From Rodentibacter myodis (GTDB taxonomy: Bacteria; Pseudomonadota; Gammaproteobacteria; Enterobacterales; Pasteurellaceae), in NCBI RefSeq assembly GCF_001999305.1, contig NZ_MLHQ01000009.1, positions 1 to 64,000 of the forward strand: 64,000 nt of DNA, in the 5' to 3' direction. Both the position numbers and the translations under genes were made by a program. Shown one piece after another: positions 16,118-25,329 of the stretch. How positions within the stretch are numbered: position 1 is the first letter of the stretch; the number at the start of each line of letters is the position of its first letter. Below the pieces are notes generated by a model that had not been told where the DNA came from, made no database searches, and worked only from the letters and a program-made list of their open reading frames with translations.

Positions 16118-17962
16118 TTAATCATCGTGCTGACTTAAAAAGCCACCGCTTTGGTGTTTCCAAAGTTTTGCATAAAGTCCGTTTTGTTCCAGCAGTTCGG
16201 CGTGTGAACCTTGTTCTACAATTTGACCTTTGTCTAACACAATAAGGCGATCCATTGCCGCAATAGTGGATAAACGGTGGGCGATGGCAATCACTGTTTT
16301 GTTTTCCATCATCTTATCCAAACTTTCTTGAATGGCGACTTCCACTTCGGAATCCAATGCACTGGTGGCTTCATCAAGCAGTAAAATTGGCGCATCTTTT
16401 AGCATTACACGGGCAATGGCAATACGCTGGCGTTGTCCGCCGGAAAGTTTCACGCCACGTTCACCCACGTGTGCATCATAGCCTTTACGTCCTTGTTCAT
16501 CTTGCAAGAATGGAATGAAATCTGCCGCTTCTGCGCGTTCTGCAGCCTGTTCCATTTCTTCTTCGGTGGCATTTGGACGACCATAAATAATATTTTCACG
16601 CACTGAACGGTGAAGTAACGAAGTATCTTGCGTTACTAATCCAATTTGACTACGCAAACTTTCTTGTTTCACGTCTAACACATTTTGTCCGTCAATGGTA
16701 ATCGTTCCTTGTTGTGCTTCATAAAAACGGAGCAATAAATTCACAATGGTGGATTTCCCTGCGCCGGAACGCCCGATTAAGCCCACTTTTTCGCCCGGTT
16801 TGATGGTGAGATTAAAGTGATTTAATAAGGATCTTGACGGATCGTAGGCGAAGGTAATGTCGTTAAATTTGATTTCCCCTTGTTTCACCTGTAATGGCGT
16901 ACTATTTGGTTTGTCCACAATGGTATGCGGTTTGGTGAGGGTATTCATTCCGTCATTCACCGTGCCGATATTTTCAAATAGGCGAGCCGACTCCCACATA
17001 ATCCAACGTGAAAGTCCGTTTACCCGCAATGCCATTGCGGTGGCGGTGGCGATGGCACCCACGCCGACTTGCCCGTGCTGCCATAAAATCACGCCTAATA
17101 TGGCAGTGGTTAAGGTTAGAAAAATATTGGAAGCGTAAGTGAGCGTATCTAGAGAACTTGCCAAACGCATTTGAGCGTGAACGGTGGCCATAAATTCTTC
17201 CATTGAACGTTTGGCATAAGCCGCTTCGCGTGAACCGTGGGAAAAGAGTTTTACCGTGGCAATATTGGAATAGGCATCCGTAATACGCCCTGTCATTAAT
17301 GAGCGGGCATCCGCTTGGCGTTCTGCTGTTTTTGCCAAACGGGGAATTAATAATTTCAAAATGGCGAGGAATAACACAATCCAAATGGCAAACGGCAATA
17401 AAAACCACGCGTCTAATGCCGCCAATACTAAACCTGAGGTAATAAAATAGACCGCTACATAAACCAACATATCGGCAATGGTCATCACCGTATCACGCAC
17501 GGCAAGGGCGGTTTGCATTACTTTGGCGGAAACTCTGCCGGCAAATTCATCTTGGTAGAAACTTAAACTTTGCCCCAGCATTAAACGGTGAAAATTCCAA
17601 CGTAAACGCATTGGAAACACACCTTGTAGGGTTTGTAGGCGAACATTCACACCAATAAAAGACCACACAATGCTCAGCACGAGCAATGCCGCCATTCCCA
17701 GTAATAAATATCCTTTTTCCTGCCATAAGGTTGTCGGTGTGTAAGCCCCCAACCAATCCACCAATAGTCCCATAAATTGGAATAAGAGGGCTTCCATCAC
17801 GCCGGTTCCCACCGTTAAGATAGCAAGCAGAAAAATCCACCCTTTCATTCCATTAATACTTGACCAAATAAAACGGAACAAACCTTTTTCCGGTGTGATG
17901 GGGTTGCTTTCCGGATAAGGATTTAGACGGTTTTCAAACCACGAAAAAATTTTGTTAAACAT
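16118..17962 (-). CDS. ABC exporter, fused membrane and ATPase domains
   Basis: A 614-residue half-transporter, probably homodimeric. It has six membrane segments over ~residues 40-340, then a nucleotide-binding domain with Walker A GRSGAGKST, signature LSGGQRQRIAIAR, Walker B ILLLDEATSALD and H-loop IAIAHRLST. It resembles the lipid/multidrug exporter group (MsbA/YojI type), but substrate cannot be told from sequence; it is clearly not a secretion exporter since no peptidase domain is present. It is encoded alone, between the DASS gene and an AraC regulator. Confidence 0.88.
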   Translation of the reverse strand: MFNKIFSWFENRLNPYPESNPITPEKGLFRFIWSSINGMKGWIFLLAILTVGTGVMEALLFQFMGLLVDWLGAYTPTTLWQEKGYLLLGMAALLVLSIVWSFIGVNVRLQTLQGVFPMRLRWNFHRLMLGQSLSFYQDEFAGRVSAKVMQTALAVRDTVMTIADMLVYVAVYFITSGLVLAALDAWFLLPFAIWIVLFLAILKLLIPRLAKTAERQADARSLMTGRITDAYSNIATVKLFSHGSREAAYAKRSMEEFMATVHAQMRLASSLDTLTYASNIFLTLTTAILGVILWQHGQVGVGAIATATAMALRVNGLSRWIMWESARLFENIGTVNDGMNTLTKPHTIVDKPNSTPLQVKQGEIKFNDITFAYDPSRSLLNHFNLTIKPGEKVGLIGRSGAGKSTIVNLLLRFYEAQQGTITIDGQNVLDVKQESLRSQIGLVTQDTSLLHRSVRENIIYGRPNATEEEMEQAAERAEAADFIPFLQDEQGRKGYDAHVGERGVKLSGGQRQRIAIARVMLKDAPILLLDEATSALDSEVEVAIQESLDKMMENKTVIAIAHRLSTIAAMDRLIVLDKGQIVEQGSHAELLEQNGLYAKLWKHQSGGFLSQHDD

Positions 17963-17983
17963 CGTATTTCCTCAAAAACAAAA

Positions 17984-18006
17984 GGCAACATAAGGTTGCC
18001 TTTTTA
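17984..18006 (-). terminator. Terminator of the AraC-family gene
   Basis: On the minus strand AAGGCAAC pairs with GTTGCCTT across 5 bases, followed by TTGTTTTT. Confidence 0.7.
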
Positions 18007-18036
18007 GAACGGGGCGCATTATAGCGTAAAATTTCT

Positions 18037-18933
18037 TCAATTTGTAGGCGACTTTCGATATTGACCGGGGGAAAGCCCATAAGCATTTTTAAAGGCTTTG
18101 CTGAAATGTGCTTCCGATTGATACCCCACCTGCAAAGCAATGGCGAGTATGGATTGTTGCGACTGCTTCAATAAAAATGCTGCTAAATCTAACCGCACTT
18201 TGGTTAAAAACTTACCGGGGGACATCCCTAGTTGTTGTTGAAATACCCGAATAAAATTGGCGCGGGACATCGCTGCTACTGCGGCAAGGCGTTCAATAGA
18301 CCAATCTTCCTCCGGTGTTTGCAATATTTGTGCCAACACGCCGTTTAAGCGTTTATCTTGAAGGGCATATAATACCCCTTGTTCGATCAAACCAAGGGAA
18401 ATGGTATGGCGTAAAATATAAATAAACAACACATTCGCCAAGGCATCAATTACCGATTGATTCCCGCTTTCTTGTTTTTCGGCTTCCTGCAAAAATAATC
18501 GAATCAAGGGCTGAATTTCGGTATCGCATAAATTCAAATGCAAATAGGGTGGCAATGATTCCATCAATAAGGCATTTTTTTGATAATAAAATGCTCCGCA
18601 AAACATTTTGAAATGGGGCGTTCCCTGCCCAATTTGGTGAACTTGAAAAGCCCCCTGCCACGTTTTATTTAACGGGCTTGCAGATTTCTGTTCTGTCGAA
18701 TATCCCATAAAGTGCGGTCGATTTTGCGGAAGAAAAAAGATGTCGCCTGCTTTCAGATGAACGGTTTTCTCATTGAATGTAAGGTAACATTCACCTTCTT
18801 CAATTAAATGAAAAATCCCTTTATTATCATTATGTTCTTCGTGTGCAATTTGCCATTCGCCCTGAAAAAGACAGTGAATATTAATTTCACCACGTACTTG
18901 TGCCAAACGGGTTAGCTTATCCAAATAATCCAT
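18037..18933 (-). CDS. AraC-family transcriptional regulator
   Basis: A 298-residue protein with an N-terminal cupin sensing domain (GECYLTFNEKTVHLKAGDIFFLPQNRPH at ~48-75) and a C-terminal AraC DNA-binding domain of two helix-turn-helix motifs (IERLAAVAAMSRANFIRVFQQQLGMSPGKFL; then ILAIALQVGYQSEAHFSKAFKNAYGLSPGQYR). The small AhpD-like gene is transcribed divergently from 116 bases away, which makes it the likely target. Inducer unknown. Confidence 0.88.
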   Translation of the reverse strand: MDYLDKLTRLAQVRGEINIHCLFQGEWQIAHEEHNDNKGIFHLIEEGECYLTFNEKTVHLKAGDIFFLPQNRPHFMGYSTEQKSASPLNKTWQGAFQVHQIGQGTPHFKMFCGAFYYQKNALLMESLPPYLHLNLCDTEIQPLIRLFLQEAEKQESGNQSVIDALANVLFIYILRHTISLGLIEQGVLYALQDKRLNGVLAQILQTPEEDWSIERLAAVAAMSRANFIRVFQQQLGMSPGKFLTKVRLDLAAFLLKQSQQSILAIALQVGYQSEAHFSKAFKNAYGLSPGQYRKSPTN

Positions 18934-18992
18934 AATGAGATTTTAACCATAAAAGTTGAGATAATTTGACAAGTATGATACCGCAATCTGCC

Positions 18993-18998
18993 TATAAT
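18993..18998 (+). promoter_or_regulatory. -10 box for the AhpD-like gene
   Basis: A perfect TATAAT. The nearest TTGACA (18966-18971) is 21 bases upstream, too far for a normal promoter, which is typical when an activator such as the divergent AraC protein is needed. Confidence 0.4.
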
Positions 18999-19048
18999 GC
19001 TTCACGAAAATTAAATACGAACTTCAATTATTTTAAGAGGAAAAAACA

Positions 19049-19393
19049 ATGTTTACAGATTGGAAAGAACATACAGCACACGTTAAAAAATCTTTTGGCG
19101 CATTAGGTAAACAACACCCGAAAATGTTACAAGCCTACCAAGCACTTGGTGCGGCAGCGGCAGAAGGCGATGTGCTTGATGCGAAAACCCGTGAATTAAT
19201 TGCTTTGGCGGTGGCGGTTACCACCCGTTGCGAAAGTTGTATCAGTGTTCACGCTGAAGAAGCGGTGAAAGCCGGTGCAACAGAAGCTGAAGTGGCGGCA
19301 GCATTGGCAATGTCTATCGCATTAAACGCCGGTGCGGCATATACTTACTCTCTCCGTGCGTTGGAAGCCTATCACGTGCAAAAAGGCGAGTAA
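19049..19393 (+). CDS. AhpD/carboxymuconolactone decarboxylase-family protein
   Basis: A 114-residue all-helical protein with the AhpD-type core TRELIALAVAVTTRCESCISVHAEEAVKAGAT (~48-80). The CESC motif plus the nearby histidine are the residues that give AhpD its peroxidase/disulfide reductase activity. The enzyme's role here is probably redox or detoxification. It is preceded by AAGAGGAAAAAAC and controlled, by position, by the divergent AraC-family gene. Confidence 0.85.
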   Translation: MFTDWKEHTAHVKKSFGALGKQHPKMLQAYQALGAAAAEGDVLDAKTRELIALAVAVTTRCESCISVHAEEAVKAGATEAEVAAALAMSIALNAGAAYTYSLRALEAYHVQKGE

Positions 19394-19431
19394 TTAGCGA
19401 TTTGAATTTTATTTAGGAACTTGTTCATATT

Positions 19432-19454
19432 GGCACTCAATGAGTGCCTTTTTT
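19432..19454. terminator. Shared terminator between the AhpD-like gene and opsX
   Basis: GGCACTCA pairs with TGAGTGCC around a single centre base, followed by TTTTTT. The T-run touches the opsX stop codon. Confidence 0.75.
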
Positions 19455-20499
19455 ATTGCCATAAATTCAAGTTTTTCATTTGTGCGATTACATCCGCCAC
19501 CTGAATTTCCGCCATCAAATTTTTTCCTTTCAATTTTGTCGCCCAAGGTAATTCAGCGGAAGGCTTGCCAAATTCTTTTTGCACATTTTCTTCATACACG
19601 GAAACCACATTGGCTAAATTATGATAAGGGGCGGTGCGAAGCGGATTGTGATAAGCATATAGCCCAATCACCGGCGTATTTTGCGTGGTCGCAATATGGG
19701 CTGGGCCGGAATCCGGCGAAAGCACAAGATCGACTTTACCAATGAGTGCGGCAAGTTGTGTTAAATTCGTTTTGCCCGCCACATTCACCGGTGTGAAATC
19801 ACAAAGTGCGGTTATTTTTGCCACCATTTCTAATTCCCGTTTTGCCGGCGAGCTACAAAATATCACATTCACATTATGTTTATTGGCAATATTTGCCACT
19901 TCGGCATAGCGTTCTACCAACCAATCTTTTTCCGCTTTACTGGAACAAGGGGAGATCAACAAATTTTTACGGGAAGGATCAATAAATTGTGCGGCAAATT
20001 GTTGATCCTGCGCTGAAATCGCCAACTGCCAAGTTGGTTCAGATTTAGGCACACCAATATATTCTGCAAATGCCATAAAACCGTCCAACACGTGTGGCGA
20101 GTCCGGATCGTCCACTCGGCGATTAACAAAAAGCCACTGCCCCTCGCGTGATCGTTTTTGACCAAAGCCGATTTTATAGGTCGCTTTAATGCCCAATGAG
20201 AGAATGGAAGCCCGAAATGCCGTTTGCATATTTAACAGTGCATCAAAATGCGTATTTTTGAGCTGTCGCCACAAGGCAAAAACCCCCTTCCAACCGCTTT
20301 TTTTATCGTAAGGGAGCAGGGTAATATTCGGTATATTCGCCAATAATGCGGCCTCTGTTTTTCCCACGATCCACGTGATCTTGGTTTCGGGATAATAGGC
20401 TTGAATACGTTGTACTACAGCAAGAGCGTGGCATACATCTCCCACCGCAGAAAGGCGAAGAATACAAAGGGATTTTGGGGCTTGGGTAAAAAGTGGCAT
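19453..20499 (-). CDS. opsX: Lipooligosaccharide heptosyltransferase (first heptose)
   Basis: A 348-residue family 9 glycosyltransferase. It has the N-terminal CILRLSAVGDVCHALAVVQRIQ motif and a C-terminal SPDSGPAHIATTQNTPVIGLYAYHNPLR block where ADP-heptose binds. In Haemophilus OpsX adds the first L-glycero-D-manno-heptose to the phosphorylated single Kdo on lipid A. Assignment is strengthened by divergent kdkA, which makes that Kdo phosphate; the pair is conserved in Haemophilus. Cytoplasmic face of the inner membrane. An AAGGAT ribosome site precedes the ATG. Confidence 0.9.
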   Translation of the reverse strand: MPLFTQAPKSLCILRLSAVGDVCHALAVVQRIQAYYPETKITWIVGKTEAALLANIPNITLLPYDKKSGWKGVFALWRQLKNTHFDALLNMQTAFRASILSLGIKATYKIGFGQKRSREGQWLFVNRRVDDPDSPHVLDGFMAFAEYIGVPKSEPTWQLAISAQDQQFAAQFIDPSRKNLLISPCSSKAEKDWLVERYAEVANIANKHNVNVIFCSSPAKRELEMVAKITALCDFTPVNVAGKTNLTQLAALIGKVDLVLSPDSGPAHIATTQNTPVIGLYAYHNPLRTAPYHNLANVVSVYEENVQKEFGKPSAELPWATKLKGKNLMAEIQVADVIAQMKNLNLWQ

Positions 20500-20576
20500 T
20501 TGAAATCCTTTATCGTTTAATTTGGTGATATTTTAAAGTAGAATGGGCACATTTTCTATCAGGACATCTAATCAAA

Positions 20577-21323
20577 ATGCTTGAATATCAGCAAGAGAAT
20601 CAATTTTTTATCTTCAATTTTGACCGCACTTTTGAGAGACAAAATGAATTTTTTAACCCTGAATTTTGGCACGCCCAACAGCGTATTCTCGGTTCGGCAA
20701 AGGGGCGGGGGACGACTTATTTTCTAAAAACGGACGATTGGTTTGGCGTAAATTGCGCTCTGCGTCATTATTATCGTGGTGGCTTGTGGGGCAAAGTGAA
20801 CAAAGATCGCTATCGTTTTTCCAACCTTGAAAACACCCGCAGTTTTGCCGAATTTCACTTATTGCAACGCTTATATAAAGCGGGTTTGCCTGTGCCGAAA
20901 CCCATTGGTGCGCGTGTAATAACAGGTAGGTTGGGTATTTGCTATCAAGCGGATATTTTGACGGAAAAAATCGAAAATGCACAGGATTTGACCGCACTTT
21001 TACAAAAGGAAACTTTAGCAACGGAAGTTTGGCAACAAATCGGACGATTAATTCGTCAATTACACGATCAACAAATTTGCCATACGGATTTGAATGCACA
21101 CAATATTTTGCTACAACAAACCGTGCAAGGACAAAAGTGCTGGTTATTAGATTTCGATAAGTGTGGTGAAAAATTAGGTGATTTTTGGAAAACGGAAAAT
21201 CTTAACCGTTTACACCGCTCTTCTATAAAAGAAGTGAGCAGAATGAAGATTCAATTTACCGAACAAAACTGGGCGGAATTAATGTCCGGTTATCATCAAA
21301 ATTTCAACAAAAAGGATAAATAG
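20577..21323 (+). CDS. kdkA: Kdo kinase
   Basis: A 248-residue protein-kinase-like enzyme. The catalytic loop [10 protein letters not shown] (~160-170) and the metal-binding DFDKCG (~189) are clear, as is the N-terminal [30 protein letters not shown] nucleotide region. KdkA phosphorylates the 4-position of the single Kdo in Haemophilus-type lipooligosaccharide, a requirement for OpsX. An uptake sequence is embedded in coding sequence as DRTF (residues ~15-18). rdgB follows 2 bases after its stop codon. Confidence 0.92.
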   Translation: MLEYQQENQFFIFNFDRTFERQNEFFNPEFWHAQQRILGSAKGRGTTYFLKTDDWFGVNCALRHYYRGGLWGKVNKDRYRFSNLENTRSFAEFHLLQRLYKAGLPVPKPIGARVITGRLGICYQADILTEKIENAQDLTALLQKETLATEVWQQIGRLIRQLHDQQICHTDLNAHNILLQQTVQGQKCWLLDFDKCGEKLGDFWKTENLNRLHRSSIKEVSRMKIQFTEQNWAELMSGYHQNFNKKDK

Positions 21324-21325
21324 AA

Positions 21326-21916
21326 ATGCAAAAAATCGTCCTTGCCACCGGCAATAAAGGCAAAGTCAAAGAAATGGCGGATGTGTTGGCAACGCTGGGT
21401 TTTGAAGTGATCGCCCAAACGGATCTGGGCATTGAAAGTCCGGAAGAAACCGGCTTAACCTTTGTGGAAAATGCTTTATTAAAAGCCCGTTATGCCTCAG
21501 AAAAATCGAGGCTTCCTGCCATTGCCGATGATTCGGGTTTAGTGGTAAAAGCCCTCAATGGCGCACCGGGGTTATATTCCGCCCGCTATGCAGGGGAAGA
21601 GGGCAATGATGCCTTAAATCGGCAAAAATTATTGGCGGAACTTGCCAATGTGCCACAATCGGAACGCCAAGCAAAATTTGTCAGTTGTATCGTATTTTTG
21701 CAATCACCGACCGATCCCTCACCAATAATCGCAGAAGGTGAATGCCACGGTGTCATCACTTTTGAAGAAAAAGGGGAAAATGGTTTTGGGTACGACCCTT
21801 TATTTTTTAGCTCCGAACAAGGCTGTACTTTTGCGGAATTAGAAACCGTGGAAAAGAAAAAAATCTCTCATCGTGCGAGGGCGTTAAAGGTATTGAAAGC
21901 AAAACTTGGTGCTTAA
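21326..21916 (+). CDS. rdgB: dITP/XTP pyrophosphatase
   Basis: A 196-residue Ham1/RdgB enzyme. It starts [16 protein letters not shown], has the substrate-binding [13 protein letters not shown] and the catalytic [24 protein letters not shown] segment, and later FGYDPLFF. It removes deaminated purine nucleotides (dITP, XTP) before they enter DNA. Only 2 bases separate it from kdkA, with AAGGA in the end of kdkA as ribosome site, so the two are translated from one mRNA. Confidence 0.95.
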   Translation: MQKIVLATGNKGKVKEMADVLATLGFEVIAQTDLGIESPEETGLTFVENALLKARYASEKSRLPAIADDSGLVVKALNGAPGLYSARYAGEEGNDALNRQKLLAELANVPQSERQAKFVSCIVFLQSPTDPSPIIAEGECHGVITFEEKGENGFGYDPLFFSSEQGCTFAELETVEKKKISHRARALKVLKAKLGA

Positions 21917-21934
21917 AATACGTAAAAAATCAAT

Positions 21935-22100
21935 ATTATGTAGCAAATGCACAAAGAGAAAATGGCTTGAACAGTAGGGACGCCACGCTGGCGTCCTTAT
22001 AAAAAAACAACTAATTTCAATATAGGTTAAATTAAGGATGCCAGCGTGACGTCCCTACTACCTTTCATTAAGAATGATTCATTATGCACCGCTACATAAT
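21935..22100 (+). repeat. MITE/REP-like element, copy 2 (best terminal repeats)
   Basis: 166 bases bounded by ATTATGTAGC on the left and GCTACATAAT on the right, with TGCA 3-4 bases inside each end. Two internal palindromes are built on GTAGGGACG(C/T)CA. A USS (GACCGCACTTTTT) follows ~22 bases after the right end. Confidence 0.8.
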
Positions 22101-22188
22101 GTTGTAAAATTCTAAAAAAATGACCGCACTTTTTGCCGTTTACTTTCAAAAAAACTCACACTTGACTTAACAATTTTAAGAGAAGATT

Positions 22189-23172
22189 ATGTTACCTCGC
22201 ATTAGCTTTATTGTTCCTGTTTATAATGTAGAAAAATATTTGAGAGAATGTTTGGACAGCTTGGTTTGTCAATCAGTGGAAAAGGAGATCATCATTATCA
22301 ATGATGGTTCAACAGACAGTAGTGGTCAGATTGCGCAGGAGTACTTTGACCGATACCCATTTATCACATTAATTCATCAACACAATAAAGGGCTTTCCGC
22401 AGCACGTAATATTGGTTTAAAAAACGCGAAAGGCGATTATGTTTATTTTATTGATTCTGATGATTATTTAATTGAACGGGATTTTTCAGTTTTAATCAAG
22501 TTAGCGGATCAGGAACAAGCGGATATGTTTTTTGGTGGACGCCGTCATTTTATTGAAGTTGAAAATCGATATTTTGACGATAAAATTCTTTCGCCCCGCC
22601 TTTCCTATCCCAATATGTATGAAATCCTTGATGGTGTAACACATTTACATCGAATGCTAGACTATTCTTGGGAACCGAATGTTCATTTTGGTTTTTGTCG
22701 CACTGCTTTTTTGCGCCAATATGACATTGAATTTCCTGAAGGGTTAAAAGCTGAAGATGGGTTGTTTAGATTAGATACCTTATTGTGCAAGCCAGATGTG
22801 CGAATTATTGAGGTCAACCGTATGTTCTATTGTTATCGCCACCGTGAAAATAGCATTATGACAACAATAAATGATACTTCTTTATGTGAAGATCTGTTCA
22901 AAGTCGCAGAAATGATTATTGAAAAATATCCACCACTGTTGGATAAATATATTACAGATCAACAAAATGCGCTATCACCGAATCAATCATTGATTGAAAA
23001 ATATAAACAGGCTCATATTGATATTGTCAGAGTTTATGCGATTCATATAAAAGTTGCCTATGAAAAACAGTACTTAAAATACAGTGATGAATTAAAAGCA
23101 CGGGTAAAACCACTTTTTACAAGTAAAATTATAAATCTTTTGGCAACCGCCAACATTGATATTAAGCTTTAA
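22189..23172 (+). CDS. Family 2 glycosyltransferase, probably lipooligosaccharide outer core
   Basis: A 327-residue GT-A-fold enzyme: ISFIVPVYNVEKYLRECLDSL at 5-25, then IIINDGSTDSSGQIA, NKGLSAARNIGLKNAKGDYVYFIDSDDYL (the DxD-type metal site) and an ED near residue 184 as probable catalytic base. The C-terminal ~100 residues are specific and unrecognised. Nearby opsX and kdkA suggest a role in extending the lipooligosaccharide, though capsule or another glycan is possible. No tandem tetranucleotide repeat for phase variation is seen at the 5' end. It ends 7 bases from convergent kefC. Confidence 0.8.
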   Translation: MLPRISFIVPVYNVEKYLRECLDSLVCQSVEKEIIIINDGSTDSSGQIAQEYFDRYPFITLIHQHNKGLSAARNIGLKNAKGDYVYFIDSDDYLIERDFSVLIKLADQEQADMFFGGRRHFIEVENRYFDDKILSPRLSYPNMYEILDGVTHLHRMLDYSWEPNVHFGFCRTAFLRQYDIEFPEGLKAEDGLFRLDTLLCKPDVRIIEVNRMFYCYRHRENSIMTTINDTSLCEDLFKVAEMIIEKYPPLLDKYITDQQNALSPNQSLIEKYKQAHIDIVRVYAIHIKVAYEKQYLKYSDELKARVKPLFTSKIINLLATANIDIKL

Positions 23173-23179
23173 AAAATGT

Positions 23180-25009
23180 TTATACGTTTTCTTGCTCTTG
23201 TTCTACCCTATCTTTTGTCCGTAACAAAATTTCTTGAATATCTGCCGCCATTTTTTGATCACATTCTCGTGCAATATCCAGTAAGAGCGGATTTTTAAAT
23301 AATCCGATTTGCGGATCATAAACCTGTGACATTAACTCCACTTCGTGGCGATCGGCATTAAAGTAATATTCTGCAATTTCTTTTGCCACTTCAGGCTCCA
23401 TTCCAAGATGAATAAGGGTTTGCTTACCGGTGCGCACCGCAGAATCAAACGTTTCCCGAATAATTTCATCAGCACCCGCTTTATATAAATCAAAGGTATG
23501 AAAACGATCGTAAGAACGTGCAATAATTTTAATATTCGGGTTGGCTTCACGGGCAAAATGCACGATGGCTGAAGCCTGCTCTTTATTGTCAATGGCAACA
23601 ACAAGAAATTCTGCTTTTTCTAACCCTGCCGCAATTAAAAATTCAGGGCGGGAAGCATCACCAAAATAGGTTTTAATCCCATATTCATTGAAGCCTTTAA
23701 TCATCACCGGATCGAGATCCACGACGGTGGTCGCATAGCCGCTTAAACGGAGTAAATCGTTTACAATTTGTCCAAAACGCCCCATTCCAATAATCAAAAT
23801 AGGATGTTGTTCATCAATTTCATCTGCCTGTATTTCCTCAGCCTGTTCTTTCGCACCGTATTTTTCGTAAATCACGAGGATAATCGGGGTTAGCACCATT
23901 GAAAGCACAACGATTGCGGTCATATTCGCATTAATCGTTTCATCAATTACCCCTTTAGATAAGGCTGCGGCAAATAATACGAAAGCGAATTCACCACCTT
24001 GTGCCATAAGTAATGCACGTTCTAAAGCGGTTTTATGCGTACTTTTGGCAAGACGTGCCACAAGATAAATACAAACACCTTTCGTCAACATTAATGCAAT
24101 CACGCCAAGCAAAATAATTTGCCAGTTTTGCGCCACCACTTTGAGATCTAGCGCCATTCCCACACCAAGGAAAAATAGCCCTAACAATAATCCACGGAAA
24201 GGTTCAATATCGGCTTCCAACTGATGACGAAATGCTGATTCAGAAAGCATTACGCCTGCCACAAATGCCCCCATCGCCATAGAAAGCCCCGCTTCTTCCA
24301 TTAGCAATGCCGCCCCTAATACAACGAAAAGTGCGGCGGCAGTCATCACTTCACGTGCCTTGGAATTGGCTAAAATTCGGAATATCGGGTTTAAAATAAA
24401 GCGACCAATAAATACCAACGCCGCCAATGCTAACATCGCAATACCGGCAGATTGCCACCAAGGCATTGTAGCTTCGGTTTCTTCTAAGGGGGAAAGGAAG
24501 GTAACAATCGCAAGCAATGGTACAATCAGTAGATCTTCAAATAATAAAATTGAGACGATTTTTTGACCGCGCTTTGTGGAAAGTTCTTTGCGTTCGCCTA
24601 AAACCTGCATTACGATTGCGGTGGATGTCAGAACAAAACCTGCGGAAGACACAAAGGCGACTTCCCAAGATACGCCAAATTGCACAGAAACACAGGTTAA
24701 TATAATGGCTGAAATCACCACTTGCATACTGCCTAAACCAAAAATTTGGCGGCGCAAACTCCATAAATGAGAAGGCTTCATTTCAAGCCCAATTACAAAA
24801 AGGAACATTACCACGCCAAACTCGGCAAGGTGAATAATTGCGTGGGGATCTGAAATAAGATGCAAACCATAAGGCCCAATGGCAAGTCCGGCGGCTAAAT
24901 ACCCCAAAACCGAACCTAAACCGATTCGTTTAAATATTGGTACTGCCACTACCGCCGCACCTAACAATGCAACAACCCGAATTAAATCGCCTGCTCCTTC
25001 TGCAGCCAT
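23180..25009 (-). CDS. kefC: Kef-type potassium/proton antiporter (KefB/KefC family)
   Basis: A 609-residue protein. Residues ~10-385 carry about 12-13 membrane segments of a CPA2 antiporter (VLGYLAAGLAIGPYG, GLLLGLFFLGVGM, LMAQGGEFAFVLF). Then comes an RCK/TrkA-N domain starting HPILIIGMGRFGQIV (~400) with an acidic VVDLDP that binds nucleotide. Kef systems release K+ and acidify the cytoplasm when glutathione adducts of electrophiles bind. The kefF ancillary gene is not next to it, so whether this is KefB-like, KefC-like or a third type cannot be fixed. Ribosome site TAGGAG. Confidence 0.82.
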   Translation of the reverse strand: MAAEGAGDLIRVVALLGAAVVAVPIFKRIGLGSVLGYLAAGLAIGPYGLHLISDPHAIIHLAEFGVVMFLFVIGLEMKPSHLWSLRRQIFGLGSMQVVISAIILTCVSVQFGVSWEVAFVSSAGFVLTSTAIVMQVLGERKELSTKRGQKIVSILLFEDLLIVPLLAIVTFLSPLEETEATMPWWQSAGIAMLALAALVFIGRFILNPIFRILANSKAREVMTAAALFVVLGAALLMEEAGLSMAMGAFVAGVMLSESAFRHQLEADIEPFRGLLLGLFFLGVGMALDLKVVAQNWQIILLGVIALMLTKGVCIYLVARLAKSTHKTALERALLMAQGGEFAFVLFAAALSKGVIDETINANMTAIVVLSMVLTPIILVIYEKYGAKEQAEEIQADEIDEQHPILIIGMGRFGQIVNDLLRLSGYATTVVDLDPVMIKGFNEYGIKTYFGDASRPEFLIAAGLEKAEFLVVAIDNKEQASAIVHFAREANPNIKIIARSYDRFHTFDLYKAGADEIIRETFDSAVRTGKQTLIHLGMEPEVAKEIAEYYFNADRHEVELMSQVYDPQIGLFKNPLLLDIARECDQKMAADIQEILLRTKDRVEQEQENV

Positions 25010-25329
25010 AGAAACTCCTAATAAAAAAGTAAAACAAAAAAATCGCAGTATTCTACTTGATTTTGATTGTTATTTATAGAAATAAAGTAAGAAGGAAGAT
25101 ATATGATGATGAAAAAATATAAGAAGTTACAAAACAGGATAATTGTGTTTTGACAAAGAATTAGTGAGAGTAGAAAGATTTATTGAGTTCCTGCTGGACT
25201 TGAATTGATAAATTAACTTATTGATTTAATTAACACTAAATTGACCCACTTTGATTTCCTACTACTAAACATACTACTAAAATCAAAAGTCATCCATTAA
25301 AACGACTATTCTTTAAACAATTATTCGGA
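25010..25329. other. Non-coding stretch with the outer boundary of an integrated element
   Basis: 320 bases, AT-rich. It contains the kefC leader, a 16-codon open frame starting ATGATGATG after a good ribosome-like GAAGGAAG (25102-25152; probably meaningless), the att-like site at 25190, and degenerate sequence up to the DUF927 remnant. No RNA gene is seen. Confidence 0.6.
25190..25204 (+). repeat. att-like direct repeat, distal copy
   Basis: CCTGCTGGACTTGAA, 14 of 15 bases identical to the tRNA T-arm/acceptor segment at 27928-27942 and in the same orientation. This is what a tyrosine integrase leaves at the far end of an element inserted in a tRNA gene. Confidence 0.6.

Noticed and set aside
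18966..18998. Consensus TTGACA/TATAAT promoter
   Set aside because: The spacing is 21 bases, too long for a normal sigma-70 promoter; only the -10 box was kept.
25102..25152. 16-codon open frame with GAAGGAAG upstream
   Set aside because: Too short and in a decayed element boundary; no family resemblance.
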